From: Cypionkella psychrotolerans | Lineage (GTDB): Bacteria > Pseudomonadota > Alphaproteobacteria > Rhodobacterales > Rhodobacteraceae | Reading direction: 5' to 3' | DNA: 64,000 bases | Assembly (NCBI RefSeq): GCF_001294535.1 | Contig: NZ_LGIC01000065.1 | Span: 1 to 64,000, forward strand | The notes under the pieces: model-generated | Told to the model about the DNA's origin: nothing | The model's input: the letters and a program-made list of their open reading frames with translations, nothing else | Databases searched by the model: none | Position numbers and translations under genes: made by a program | In this document: positions 26,142 to 34,842 of the stretch, piece after piece | How positions within the stretch are numbered: position 1 is the first letter of the stretch | Layout: each line of letters opens with the position of its first letter

Positions 26142-27338
26142 ATGACGCGCGCGTTTCTGATCGTGATGGATTCGGTGGGCTGCGGTGGTGCGCCGGATGC
26201 GGCGGATTTCGGCGATGCCGGGGCGAATACGCTGGGGCATATTGCGCAGGCCTGTGCTGCGGGGCGGGCAGATGTCGGGCATTTGGGGCCGTTGCGGATG
26301 CCGCATTTGGATCGGTTGGGGTTGGGGGCGGCGATTGAACTGGCTTCGGGGCTGAAGGCTCCGGGGTTAGGGTCCGCGCCTGTTGGGCGCTGGGGGGCTG
26401 CGACAGAAGTGTCGCGCGGCAAGGATACGCCCTCGGGGCATTGGGAATTGGCGGGGGTGCCGGTGCCCTGGGATTGGACGTATTTTCCCGATACGGTTCC
26501 GTCATTCCCTGCGGATTTGGTGGCGCTGGTATGTAAGTTGGCGGGAACGCAGGGGATTTTGGGCAATTGCCATGCCTCGGGCGTGCCGATCATCGAGCAG
26601 CATTGCGCCGAGCATCTGCGCACTGGTTGGCCGATTTGCTATACTTCGGCGGATTCGGTATTCCAGATCGCGGCGCATGAGGAGGCGTTTGGCTTGGAGC
26701 GGCTGTTGAAGCTGTGTCAGGATCTGGCACCGTATCTGCACGCGATGAAGGTGGGCCGGGTGATCGCGCGGCCGTTTACCGGGGTGCCGGGGGCGTTCAA
26801 ACGGACTGCTAATCGGCACGATTACGCGATGGACCCGCCGGGGCCGACCCTGCTGGAATGGGTGCAAAGCGCGGGGCGGGCGACCCATGCGATTGGCAAG
26901 ATTGGCGATATTTTCTCGATGAAAGGCATTGGCAAGCTGTGGAAGGGCAAGAGTGACCTTGACCTTTTTGGGTATTTGGATGGCTTGGTGGACGGTGCAG
27001 AGGACGGTTCCTTGACCTTTGCGAACTTTGTCGAATTTGACACGCTGTATGGCCATCCCCGCGATGTGGCGGGATATGCTCGCGCGCTCGAATGGTTTGA
27101 CGGGCGGGTGGGGGCTTTGCTGACGCGGCTGCGCCCCGGTGATCTGGCGATATTCACCGCTGATCATGGCAATGATCCGACTTGGACGGGGACGGAACAT
27201 ACCCGGGAACGGGTGCCTGTGGTCTGTGCCGGGATAGGTTCGGGCAGCTTGGGGCTGCGAGCGTTTGCGGATGTGGGGGCCTCGGTGGCGGCGCATTTGG
27301 GGGTGACGGCGCAGCGGCCGGGGAGGAGTTTTCTTTGA
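26142..27338 (+). CDS. deoB: Phosphopentomutase
   Basis: A 398-residue alkaline-phosphatase-superfamily mutase converting (deoxy)ribose-1-phosphate to the 5-phosphate, the step after DeoA. Metal-binding motifs: IVMDSVGCGGAPDAADFGDAGANTLGH at the N-terminus, KDTPSGHWE in the middle, and FTADHGNDPTWTGTEHTRERVP at the C-terminus. It begins directly after the deoA stop and overlaps the add start. Confidence 0.96.
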   Translation: MTRAFLIVMDSVGCGGAPDAADFGDAGANTLGHIAQACAAGRADVGHLGPLRMPHLDRLGLGAAIELASGLKAPGLGSAPVGRWGAATEVSRGKDTPSGHWELAGVPVPWDWTYFPDTVPSFPADLVALVCKLAGTQGILGNCHASGVPIIEQHCAEHLRTGWPICYTSADSVFQIAAHEEAFGLERLLKLCQDLAPYLHAMKVGRVIARPFTGVPGAFKRTANRHDYAMDPPGPTLLEWVQSAGRATHAIGKIGDIFSMKGIGKLWKGKSDLDLFGYLDGLVDGAEDGSLTFANFVEFDTLYGHPRDVAGYARALEWFDGRVGALLTRLRPGDLAIFTADHGNDPTWTGTEHTRERVPVVCAGIGSGSLGLRAFADVGASVAAHLGVTAQRPGRSFL

Positions 27339-28327
27339 CGATCAACAGCTTGCCGAAGGTGGAATTGCATCTGCATCTGGAAGGCGCAGCGCCACCTGCG
27401 TTCATCAAGGGCCTTGCGAAAGAGAAGAACATCGACATCGCCGGGATTTTCAACGAGGACGGCAGCTATCGCTTTACCGATTTCTGGAACTTTCTGAAGG
27501 TCTATGAGGCGGCGTGTGAGCCGTTGAAGGGGCCGCAGGATTTTTATCGGTTGACCCTCGCGGTGCTTGAAGAAAGCGCAGCAAGTGGCGTAGTTTACAG
27601 CGAAACTTTTCTTTCGCCAGATTTTTGCGGCGGGCGCGATCTGGGTGCATGGAAGGAATATCTGCACGCGATCACGGAGGCTGCCGCCAAAGCCGAGAAG
27701 GATTTCGGCATTACGCTGCGCGGCATCGTCACGCCGATCAGGCATTTTGGACCGGAAAAGGCGCGGGAAACCGCCCGCTGTGCGGCGGAGACCGCGGGCC
27801 ACTTCATCACCGGTTTTGGTATTGGTGGCGATGAAAAATCCGGTGAATTGAAGGATTTTCTGTGGTCGTTCGATGCGGCGCGCGAGGCGGGATTGCGGAT
27901 CACCGCCCACGCCGGCGAGTGGAAAGGCCCCGATGAGGTGCGCGCGGCGATGAATGATCTGGGCGCGGAGCGCATTGGTCATGGAGTGCGCGCGATTGAG
28001 GATATGGCACTGGTTGAGGAAATCGCCGAGCGTGGCGTGGTGCTGGAGCTTTGTCCGGGCTCGAATGTTGCCCTCGCCATCTACCCCAGTTTCCGCAAGC
28101 ATCCGATTGGTGAGATGTTTGATCGCGGCGTCAAGGTGACGATCAACACCGACGATCCGCCGTTTTTCCACACCACGATGGCGCGCGAATACGAGATGTT
28201 GAATCAAGCGTTTGATTGGGACGAGGGGGTTTTTGCCAAGATCGCCCGCACCGCGCTTGACGCGGCGTTTTGTGACGCCGATACCAAAACCCGCATTCTG
28301 AAAATTCTGGAGCAGGCCAATGGCTGA
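27335..28327 (+). CDS. add: Adenosine deaminase
   Basis: A 330-residue zinc deaminase converting (deoxy)adenosine to (deoxy)inosine. Zinc motif [10 protein letters not shown], the substrate loop GIGGDE, HAGEWKG, and [16 protein letters not shown] with the metal Asp. The start is a TTG at 27335 overlapping the deoB stop (TTGA), with GGGGAGGAG six bases upstream; longer starts would run deep into deoB. Its last 8 bp overlap upp. Confidence 0.93.
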   Translation: MTINSLPKVELHLHLEGAAPPAFIKGLAKEKNIDIAGIFNEDGSYRFTDFWNFLKVYEAACEPLKGPQDFYRLTLAVLEESAASGVVYSETFLSPDFCGGRDLGAWKEYLHAITEAAAKAEKDFGITLRGIVTPIRHFGPEKARETARCAAETAGHFITGFGIGGDEKSGELKDFLWSFDAAREAGLRITAHAGEWKGPDEVRAAMNDLGAERIGHGVRAIEDMALVEEIAERGVVLELCPGSNVALAIYPSFRKHPIGEMFDRGVKVTINTDDPPFFHTTMAREYEMLNQAFDWDEGVFAKIARTALDAAFCDADTKTRILKILEQANG

Positions 28328-28952
28328 ACATCTGACCGTCGTTTCTCACCCATTGGTGCAGCATAAGCTGACGCTTATGCGCGAAAAAGACACCTCGACC
28401 GCGTCTTTCCGCAAGCTTTTGCGCGAGATCAGCCTGCTGCTCGCCTACGAGGTGACGCGCGAATTGCCGATGACCACCAAGCACATCGAGACGCCGATTG
28501 AGCCGATGGACGCGCCGACGATTGACGGCAAGAAACTGGCGTTGATCTCGATCCTGCGGGCGGGCAATGGGCTGCTGGATGGCATCTTGGAATTGATCCC
28601 GGCGGCCCGGGTCGGGTTTATCGGATTGTACCGCGACCCGGAAACGCTGCAGCCGGTGCAATACTACTGCAAACTGCCCGATCATCTGGAGGAGCGGGTG
28701 TCGATCGTGGTTGATCCGATGCTGGCGACGGGGAATTCCTCGGTCGCGGCGATTACGCTTTTGAAACAATCGGGTGCGAAGAATATTCGGTTTTTGTGCC
28801 TGCTTGCCGCCCCCGAGGGCATTGCCCGGATGAAAGAAGCCCATCCCGATGTGCAGATCGTCACAGCAGCAGTAGACAGACAGCTGAATGACCACGGATA
28901 TATTGTCCCAGGGCTAGGGGATGCGGGCGACCGGATGTTTGGCACTAAATAA
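28320..28952 (+). CDS. upp: Uracil phosphoribosyltransferase
   Basis: A 210-residue enzyme making UMP from uracil and PRPP. The N-terminal [25 protein letters not shown] and [13 protein letters not shown] are typical; [15 protein letters not shown] is the PRPP loop and [17 protein letters not shown] the uracil-binding C-terminus. It is the last gene of the salvage operon, so bases released by DeoA and Cdd are recaptured. Confidence 0.96.
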   Translation: MAEHLTVVSHPLVQHKLTLMREKDTSTASFRKLLREISLLLAYEVTRELPMTTKHIETPIEPMDAPTIDGKKLALISILRAGNGLLDGILELIPAARVGFIGLYRDPETLQPVQYYCKLPDHLEERVSIVVDPMLATGNSSVAAITLLKQSGAKNIRFLCLLAAPEGIARMKEAHPDVQIVTAAVDRQLNDHGYIVPGLGDAGDRMFGTK

Positions 28953-28994
28953 AGCTTAGCCCCTTTACTCGGAAACAATCCTGACGCATTCTTT

Positions 28995-29012
28995 CCCCAA
29001 AACTACTTGGGG
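28995..29012 (+). promoter_or_regulatory. Small hairpin over the SPOR gene ribosome binding site
   Basis: CCCCAA (28995-29000) can pair with TTGGGG (29007-29012), which is the G-rich ribosome binding site 7 bp before the ATG at 29019. It may damp translation; no further regulatory structure is visible. Confidence 0.4.
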
Positions 29013-29018
29013 GTAGTC

Positions 29019-30224
29019 ATGCTATTGAAGATTGTATCGGTCGCGGTGTTTGCGGCTGGGATGGGTCCGATTGTGGCCTCTGCGCAGACAGTGGCGCAGA
29101 TTGGCCAACCTGCTGAACGCCCGCCGGCCAGTTTTAAGGGCGCGCAATACGTTGACAGCCGGGGCTGCGTTTTCATGAACGCAAGCTACGCGGGTGCTGC
29201 GCAATGGGTGGCGCGGGTGAACCGCAAGCACAAGGTTCTGTGTGGCTATCCGCCGACATTTGGCGCCCGCCCCGCGATTGAAGTCGCCGAAGATGTGGCC
29301 CCGGTTAAGGCGGCCCCAGTGGTGGTGGCTGCGGCCCCCGTGGTGGTGAAGCCCGCGAAAGCCAATGCGCCGATGGCGACGGTGGCCAGTGCGATGATGC
29401 CCGAAGCTGTGATGGTTGCACCCGTGCCGCAGGTGCGGGTCGAACATCCGACCGCAGGTCTGGTGGCGAGTTTGCCGACCCCGGCGCAGGCTTATGAGCG
29501 GGCGGCGAGTGTTGGCCCGGCTGCGGGCAAGATCGGCTGCTATACCTCGGCTCCGGTGGCGGAAGTGGTGCGGTTGCGCAATGGCGGCACGGCGGTGGTC
29601 TGCACGCGCGGCGACGGCACGCTGACCGGCTGGCGGTCGCCGATCTATCCACGTGGCGCGGGTGTCGGTGCGGCGCTGAGCGCGCCTGTGCAGGTGGCAC
29701 GGGCGGACAATCCGGGCGTCGGACGGGTGGCGGCTGCCCCCGTATATGCCTCGGCTGCGGTGCCGAATGTGGTGGTGCCGAAGGGCTACAAAGTCGCATG
29801 GACCGATGGCCGCTTGAACCCGCTGCGCGGCGTTGGCACGGCAGAGGGGCAGGCGGCGCAGGATCAGTTGTGGACGCAGAAGGTTCCGGCGCAGCTGATC
29901 ACTGATGTGCAGAAGGCCAAGACCCGCAAGCACAAGCCAGTGGCTTCGGTGACGGTGTCGTCCTCGGGTCAGGCCGAGGTTGCGCCGAAAGCCGTGCGTG
30001 GCGGGGCTTGGGTGCAGATCGGCACCTTTGGCGTGGCCGCCAATGCGGCGGGGGCTGCAGCGCAGTTGCAGGCTTTGGGTCTGCCGGTGGCAAAGTCGAA
30101 GCTGCAGCGTGGCGGCAAGGATTTGCAGATCGTAATGGCGGGGCCGTTTGGCTCGGGCGCTGATGCGCAAGCGGCGTTGCGGATTGCGCGTGGCGCCGGG
30201 TTTGGCGACGCCTATATCCGCTAA
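29019..30224 (+). CDS. Exported SPOR-domain protein
   Basis: About 401 residues. The signal peptide (LLKIVSVAVFAAGMGPIVASAQ) is followed by a short region with two cysteines (SRGCVFMNAS..RKHKVLCGYPP), a long Ala/Pro/Val-rich linker and a C-terminal SPOR domain (GGAWVQIGTFGVAANAAGAAAQLQALGLP...QIVMAGPFGSGADAQAALRIARGAGFGDAYIR). SPOR domains bind denuded glycan strands at the division septum, so this is probably a periplasmic division or cell-wall factor. An IS element sits 4 bp after its stop. Confidence 0.8.
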   Translation: MLLKIVSVAVFAAGMGPIVASAQTVAQIGQPAERPPASFKGAQYVDSRGCVFMNASYAGAAQWVARVNRKHKVLCGYPPTFGARPAIEVAEDVAPVKAAPVVVAAAPVVVKPAKANAPMATVASAMMPEAVMVAPVPQVRVEHPTAGLVASLPTPAQAYERAASVGPAAGKIGCYTSAPVAEVVRLRNGGTAVVCTRGDGTLTGWRSPIYPRGAGVGAALSAPVQVARADNPGVGRVAAAPVYASAAVPNVVVPKGYKVAWTDGRLNPLRGVGTAEGQAAQDQLWTQKVPAQLITDVQKAKTRKHKPVASVTVSSSGQAEVAPKAVRGGAWVQIGTFGVAANAAGAAAQLQALGLPVAKSKLQRGGKDLQIVMAGPFGSGADAQAALRIARGAGFGDAYIR

Positions 30225-31179
30225 TGGGATGTGTCGGCTGCTTCCCCCGTTGGGTTATCCTGAAAAGGGATCAACCGTGCAACGAGGAGAAGTGGCCGTG
30301 TGTGCAAAGAAGACAGAAAGCCTTGATGAGCTTGCCGTGGTCGGTGTCGACCTTGGGAAGGATACGTTTCACTTGGTCGGGTTTGATCGCGTCGGCCAAT
30401 TGGTCATGCGTAAGCAGATCAAGCGGTTGGCATTGCAATCGACATTCGAGCAGCTCCCGCGGTGCATCGTGGGGATGGAGGCCTGCCTCAGCGCCCATTT
30501 CGTCAGCCGGACGCTGCGCGGCATGGGTTTCGAGCCGCGGATCATCCCGGCAATTTACGTGAAGCCCTTCAACAAGGGCTAGAAGAATGACTACAATGAC
30601 GCCGAGGCAATCGCTGAGGCGGTGCTGCGACCTAGCCTGCGGACCGTTTCGGAGAAAGATCAGGATCAGCTCGATCTTCAGGCATTGCATCGGGTCCGGG
30701 CGCGGCTGGTTGCGCGGCGCACGGCGAGCATCAACCAAATCCGGACCTTTTTGATCGAACAGGGCATCACTGTGCGCTCGGGTCTGCGGGCGTTGAAGAA
30801 TTCGTTTGAGGCGATCCTCGAACAGCGGCGGGGCGAGATCTCGCCCCGGATGCGCGGCATTCTGATCGGGCTTTACGGCGACTGGCTTTGGCTGGACAAA
30901 CGGATTGAGGACGTCTCGGGCGAGATCGAGGAGATCAGCCGCACGGAAGAGAACTGCGCCAACATCATGACCATTCCCGAGATCGCTCCGATGATCTCGA
31001 CGGCAATGGTCGCGGCAGTTGGCAAGGGGGAGGCTTTCGACCGAGGCCGGGACTTTGCGGCGTGGGTCGGTTTGGTGCCGACCCAATACAGCACGGGCGG
31101 GAGAACGATCCTCGGGCGGATCACCAAACGGGGCAGCCGCTATCTTCGCATGCTATTCGTCCAGGCGGCGAAGGTGATC

Positions 31180-32259
31180 TGTAAGCGGTGCGCCGATGAC
31201 ACCTTTGCGGCGTAATTCCACGGCAGCAGGTCTGCGATCTGGCTTTGTTTATGCGCATTGACGATAGCCTGAAGGGTTTGCGTGAGATACGCGTGCGGTT
31301 CGATTGCGTTGAGTTTGCAGGTCTCGACCAAGGACGCAATGGTGGCCCAGTTCTCGGCGCATAGGTGAAGGCCACACCGGGCGGGGCGGCCCCACCCCTG
31401 GGGCGATCATCGCGGGCCAATGCCCAAAAAAATCCGGTCTTGGTCTTGCCCGCCTTCGGATCGAGAACCGGAGCCCGGGTTTCATCTGTTACCCGGCAGG
31501 CGATTGTAAAACAATCAGCCGAGAGGGCATGAACAGCTTGGTGGATCGCTTCAGATCGGCGATCAATGCGGTAAACACCGGCTTCAGTTCATAGGCGGCC
31601 TTGCCGACCCATGCCGCGAGTGTGGAACGGTCCAGATCAATTCCCTGTCGGCTGTAAATCTGCGCCTGCCGGTAAAGTGGTAAATGGTCGGCGTATTTGG
31701 AGACCAGAACATCGGCAACGGTTGCCTCGGTCGGCATGCCGCGGGGGATCAGCCGCGCTGGTGCAGGTGCTTGCACCACACCGTTTGAGCAGGACCGGCA
31801 GCCATACTTCGGGCGGTGGGTGACAATGACGCGGAACTGGGCCGGGATCACGTCGCGGCGTTCCGAGACGTCTTCACCGATCTGATGCAGATCACCCCCA
31901 CAGCCGCAGACCGATACCTTTGGCTCGATAAGCTCTTCGACGCGCAATAGATGCTTGGGCAAGGAACCACGATTGGCGTTCCGGGGCTTGGCTGAGCGTG
32001 TCTTGGCCGGATCAACCGCCTCATCTTCAGCATGGATAGCGGCAATCGCGGTCTCGATATCCTCCAAGGCAAGTTCGAACTGATCGGGATCGATCTTCTC
32101 GGATTTGCGCCCGAACATCGCCTGTTTGAAGGCTGCAACCAGCACTTCCAGCCGATCAATCCGTTCTTGCTTGCGCTGATCTCGGGCCTCGGCGGCGGCC
32201 AACATCGCCTTCAAGGTGTCCAGATCATTAGGGAAATCGGCGGCGTTCAACATGGCCAT
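31180..32259 (-). pseudogene. tnpC: IS66 transposase (TnpC), internally deleted and frameshifted
   Basis: The N-terminal part (from 32259) is intact: a coiled coil (AMLAAAEARDQRKQERIDRLEVLV), FGRKSEKIDPDQF, and the zinc-finger-like CGCGGDLHQIGEDVSER...YGCRSC. A palindromic insert at 31487-31527 breaks the frame after STKLFM. DETRAPVLDPKAGKTKTGFFWALARDD follows in another frame. Then about 200 codons of the DDE core are missing before ENWATIASLVETCKLNAIEPHAYL...DLLPW. The frame then runs through the left end of the element. Confidence 0.85.
31487..31527 (+). repeat. Palindromic insert, copy H (about 38-41 bp)
   Basis: Interrupts tnpC between KLFM and DETRAPVLDP. Family flanks ACCCGGCAG and CGAGAGGG surround GCGATTGT / ACAATC with an AAA loop and a one-base bulge. 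Up to three bases at its edge may belong to tnpC. Confidence 0.85.
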
Positions 32260-32482
32260 TCTCTCTCAAAACCCACCCCCGGCCGCCTGCCAAAACCACC
32301 CCCCGAGTCATCTTGCCGCAGCTATTCCACTGCCATCGGGGGTACGCACTTCTGCTGCCCGAACCCGTCGCCAATCCAACCCCGAGAACAGGGCCTCAAA
32401 CTGCGCATGGCCAAGGCCTATCACCCCGTCCTTGATCGCTGGCCAGGTGAATGTGTGTTCCTCCAGCCGCTTGTAGGCCATC

Positions 32483-32519
32483 CATTGCCCAGCAGGCGAC
32501 GCATGCATCGCCGAGAGGG
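32483..32519 (+). repeat. Palindromic insert, copy E (37 bp)
   Basis: Splits tnpB between WDGTG and MAYKRLEEH. Left flank CATTGCCCAGCAG, stem GGCGACGC / GCATCGCC with one mismatch, right flank CGAGAGGG. Very close to copy A at 209-245. Confidence 0.87.
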
Positions 32520-32594
32520 ACCAAACCCGGTGCCGTCCCAATAAAGCAGCTTCAATCGATCCGCCCTGCGGGACCGGAATACAAACCCGGTGCC

Positions 32595-32632
32595 CCTCTC
32601 GGTGAATGCGATGCATTCACCTGCCGGCAATG
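32595..32632 (-). repeat. Palindromic insert, copy F (about 38 bp, reverse orientation on +)
   Basis: Splits tnpB between KDPFS and GTGFVFR. On the minus strand: CATTGCCGGCAG, a perfect 9 bp stem GGTGAATGC / GCATTCACC with a 3 nt loop, then CGAGAGG. Confidence 0.87.
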
Positions 32633-32704
32633 GCTGAACGGATCTTTGTGCAACGCGTTCTTCACCAAAGCTGCCAACCCGTCATGGCCTTTGCGGAAAT
32701 CGAT

Positions 32705-32741
32705 CCACTGCCCGGCAGTGCATGCGTGCATGCGCGAGAGG
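32705..32741 (+). repeat. Palindromic insert, copy G (37 bp)
   Basis: Splits tnpB between KP and the DFRKG motif near its N-terminus. Left flank CCACTGCCCGGCAG, stem around TGCATGC / GCATGCG, right flank CGAGAGGG. Shifts the frame. Confidence 0.87.
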
Positions 32742-32785
32742 GGGCTTGGTCGCCACCATGATCCGCACCCGGTTCGATGGAAAGA

Positions 32786-33177
32786 TCATCCTGCGGCATT
32801 CAATGCGCGAACAATCTCTGCGATCCGCGCCGCAGGGGTGGCGGCATCCAACCGAAGCGTCACCTCGCCCCGGATCACGTCCAAAACATCCGCAAAAGGT
32901 GCCGGTTCTGCAACGGGGTCTTGGTGCACAAAGATCGGCGCAAACCCAAAATCCTCAGCAACTGCAGGCAAGACCAATCTGCCGGTTCGTGCCATGCGCC
33001 GTCATTCCGACACATGGTTCGGCCGCATATCATACCGCCGGGCAACCGCATGGACCGTCGCACCCTCCACCAACGTCTCCGCCACAATCTGAGCCTTCAG
33101 AGCCTCCGGCCAATGCCGTTCCCTTTGGGTCCGACAATCAGATCAATCTGACTGAGAATCTCCACTGAGCGCCCCAT
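32786..33177 (-). pseudogene. tnpA: IS66 TnpA-like protein, one frameshift and one stop
   Basis: Reads [20 protein letters not shown] from 33177. After a one-base deletion within 33111-33120 it continues [37 protein letters not shown] (an HTH_Tnp_1-type domain, key residues of the helix-turn-helix visible). A TGA at 33002-33004 replaces the Trp of SEWRR, and the C-terminal tail FGFAPIFVHQDP...RIAEIVRALNAAG follows. Unlike tnpB and tnpC, it has no palindromic insert. Confidence 0.82.
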
Positions 33178-33715
33178 GGAGAACCTCCAATCCAAATACA
33201 CGGCACGGGCTGAATCTCAGATCACGAACAGATGCGGAAGCTGGGGTTGGAGCACCGCTTACCAAAGGTGATCATGATGCGTCAGAACAGGTGATCTGCC
33301 TTCAGCTTCGGCCCCTGGCTGGCCGAAGCGGTGAAGCGCATGCCGCGCAACAAGGCAGCCGTTGTGCTGGCCAACAAACTTGCCCGAACTGCGTGGAGCG
33401 TTCTGCGACACGGGACCCGGTTCGACGCCCCAAGAGATATGGCCATGGAAACCATCTGACGCTTTCCACGGTCAAAAGGAGTTCGCGACAGAGAGGACAG
33501 CATGGAACGGAGAAAATACGCCCCCAGAGTCTGACGGCGCTTATGGTCAGCAAAGACCTTGCCGCTAATGAGACCACGGCGCGTGCATAACCCCATCAAG
33601 GCCACGACCCGCGAGCCGATCAACAGGCCGGATACATATCAGCGATTTCCGAAGTCGTGCCAAATTCTCAATTGCGAACAGCAGCCGACACATACATATG
33701 GGCCGGGAGTGATTG

Positions 33716-33747
33716 CGAAGCCCCTCGGTTTGCGCCGGGGGGCTTTG
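33716..33747 (+). terminator. Hairpin after the nested IS
   Basis: AAGCCCC (33718-33724) pairs with GGGGCTT (33739-33745), followed by TGCTATTT. In the uninterrupted chromosome it would lie directly after the SPOR gene stop at 30224 and is probably that gene's terminator, now displaced by about 3.5 kb. Confidence 0.65.
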
Positions 33748-33758
33748 CTATTTCCGGC

Positions 33759-34778
33759 TCAGCCGTTGCAGATCGCTTGCAGGTCTTGCCAGTGTTGGGT
33801 GGTCAGAACCTCGGGCTCGCTGCCGTTCTGGAACGGGTCGGCCTCGATCAGCGGCAGGGTGGTTTCGCCGGATTTATCCAAGGCATAGGCATAGGGTTGG
33901 GCTGTGACTTTCGCCGCAGTGAACGCGGCGAGCAGGGCCTCATCCGATAGTGTGATGGCGGGCGGGCTGAGCAGGCTTTGGCCGTAGCCAACAAGCGCAT
34001 CGGACGCAATCGCGCCGCTGGCGAGCAGACGTATGGTGGCCATCAGTCCAGCCTTTTCCAGCAGTGGCTGCATTGGGTCTTTCAGCGCGGCTTGCCCGGT
34101 GGTGGCAAGGATATAGCCTGCGATGATATCCGGGCCCTCGGCGCTTTGCAGCAGCTTCAACGGCAGGATCAGCAGATCGCCGGGTAGTGCCAGCGGGGCT
34201 TGCAGCGCGTCGCGCACCACCAGCACATGCGGCGGATGGATGGGGTTCAGCCGCAGGCCCAAAGCCACTGAGGCCGCAGTGCCAGCCTTGCCGGTGCAGG
34301 GCGATCCGGTCAGTTTGGTCAGATCTTGCAGCGCCAGTTTGCCCAAATCGCTGCGGGTGGCGGGCGGCAGCATGGCGGCGGTGTAGTCAATCAGCTTGCC
34401 CGGCAGCCAGAACACCGCAAGCGATCCGATCACAGCACCAAAGCCGCCCAACAGCACACCGCGTAGGCGGCCCGGTTTGGGGCGGCGGCGCTCTAATGCA
34501 GTGCGGACGGTGTCCAGCGCTGCCATCATATCGCGGTCGTCGACCTCTAGGGTTTCGGGGTCATCCTGACCGGGGCTATACAAAGCGGGCAGTTTGCCGG
34601 GGTTCAACCGGGTCAGCGCGGGCAGAGACCACTGCGCCAAGGCCATCTCGGTCTTGGGATCTGACAGCACGATGGTAGCTTCGCGTAAACCTACGACAAC
34701 CTCGCGCAGTTGCGCCGAGGGGGATTCGCGCCACAGCCCCGGGCTTTCCAGCCGCAGGTATTTGCGAAGTGCTGTCAT
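33759..34778 (-). CDS. Hypothetical membrane protein resembling an M48 peptidase without the zinc site
   Basis: A 339-residue protein with a membrane segment near 107-127 (VLLGGFGAVIGSLAVFWLPG). The region VVRDALQAPLALPGDLLILPLKLLQSAEGPDIIAGYILATTGQAALKDP follows the order of an M48 metallopeptidase core (a small-residue LPG strand, then the helix that should hold HExxH). Here that helix reads YILATT, so zinc binding is not expected. The similarity is by eye only. Function unknown; possibly a non-catalytic relative. Confidence 0.6.
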   Translation of the reverse strand: MTALRKYLRLESPGLWRESPSAQLREVVVGLREATIVLSDPKTEMALAQWSLPALTRLNPGKLPALYSPGQDDPETLEVDDRDMMAALDTVRTALERRRPKPGRLRGVLLGGFGAVIGSLAVFWLPGKLIDYTAAMLPPATRSDLGKLALQDLTKLTGSPCTGKAGTAASVALGLRLNPIHPPHVLVVRDALQAPLALPGDLLILPLKLLQSAEGPDIIAGYILATTGQAALKDPMQPLLEKAGLMATIRLLASGAIASDALVGYGQSLLSPPAITLSDEALLAAFTAAKVTAQPYAYALDKSGETTLPLIEADPFQNGSEPEVLTTQHWQDLQAICNG

Positions 34779-34842
34779 TGCGCGGAAGTGTCTTTCCCTA
34801 CTATCATTGGGTTACGATAGCCACTTGCTGCGCAGGCCACAA

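Larger units (their letters stand above)
32308..32759 (-). pseudogene. tnpB: IS66 accessory protein TnpB with three palindromic inserts
   Basis: Removing three inserts restores a normal Orf2: MVATKP-(copy G)-IDFRKGHDGLAALVKNALHKDPFS-(copy F)-GTGFVFRSRRADRLKLLYWDGTG-(copy E)-MAYKRLEEHTFTWPAIKDGVIGLGHAQFEALFSGLDWRRVRAAEVR, each segment shorter in reality than a full domain and lying in a different frame. TnpB is needed for IS66 transposition. The gene is dead as it stands, but its segments are otherwise undamaged, so the inserts came before much other decay. Confidence 0.85.
31180..33264 (-). mobile_element. Shortened IS66-family element nested in the IS110-type transposase
   Basis: Ends carry the IS66-type inverted repeat GTAAGCGGTGC (from 31181) and GCACCGCTTAC (to 33262). 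The flanking direct repeat AAGGTGATC is at 31171-31179 and 33265-33273, and deleting one copy plus the element restores the IS110 reading. The standard tnpA-tnpB-tnpC order is on the minus strand, all three genes being broken. At about 2.09 kb it is shorter than a full IS66 element because the middle of tnpC is deleted. Confidence 0.88.
30298..33459 (+). pseudogene. IS110-family transposase, split by IS66 and carrying two stop codons
   Basis: The N-terminal DEDD RuvC-like domain is recognisable (VVGVDLGKDTFHLVGFDR, later NDYNDAEAIAEAVLR). The transposase_20 part is also present (MTIPEIAPMISTAMVAAVGKGEAFDRGRDFAAWVGLVPTQ with key Asp and Gly residues). A TAG at 30580-30582 replaces the Gln of FNKGQKND. 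The IS66 element interrupts the gene at 31180. The C-terminus resumes at 33265 (KVIMMRQNR, TGA at 33292-33294, SAFSFGPWLAEAVKRM ... MAMETI). Start is a GTG at 30298 or 30277. Confidence 0.88.
30229..33693 (+). mobile_element. IS110/IS1111-type element interrupted by an IS66-type element
   Basis: The 13 bp inverted repeats ATGTGTCGGCTGC (30229-30241) and GCAGCCGACACAT (33681-33693) bound a unit whose length without the nested IS66 is about 1.37 kb, normal for IS1111-type elements. It carries one degraded IS110-family transposase. It landed 4 bp after the SPOR gene stop, between that gene and a downstream hairpin. Confidence 0.85.

Noticed and set aside
29022-30170. Long minus-strand frame opposite the SPOR gene
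   Set aside because: Arg/His-rich shadow typical of the antisense of Ala/Val-rich high-GC genes; the plus strand has a signal peptide and SPOR domain.
31249-31485. Independent small genes in the left part of IS66
   Set aside because: These frames are fragments or shadows of the deleted tnpC (DETRAPVLDP and ENWATIASLVETCK segments).
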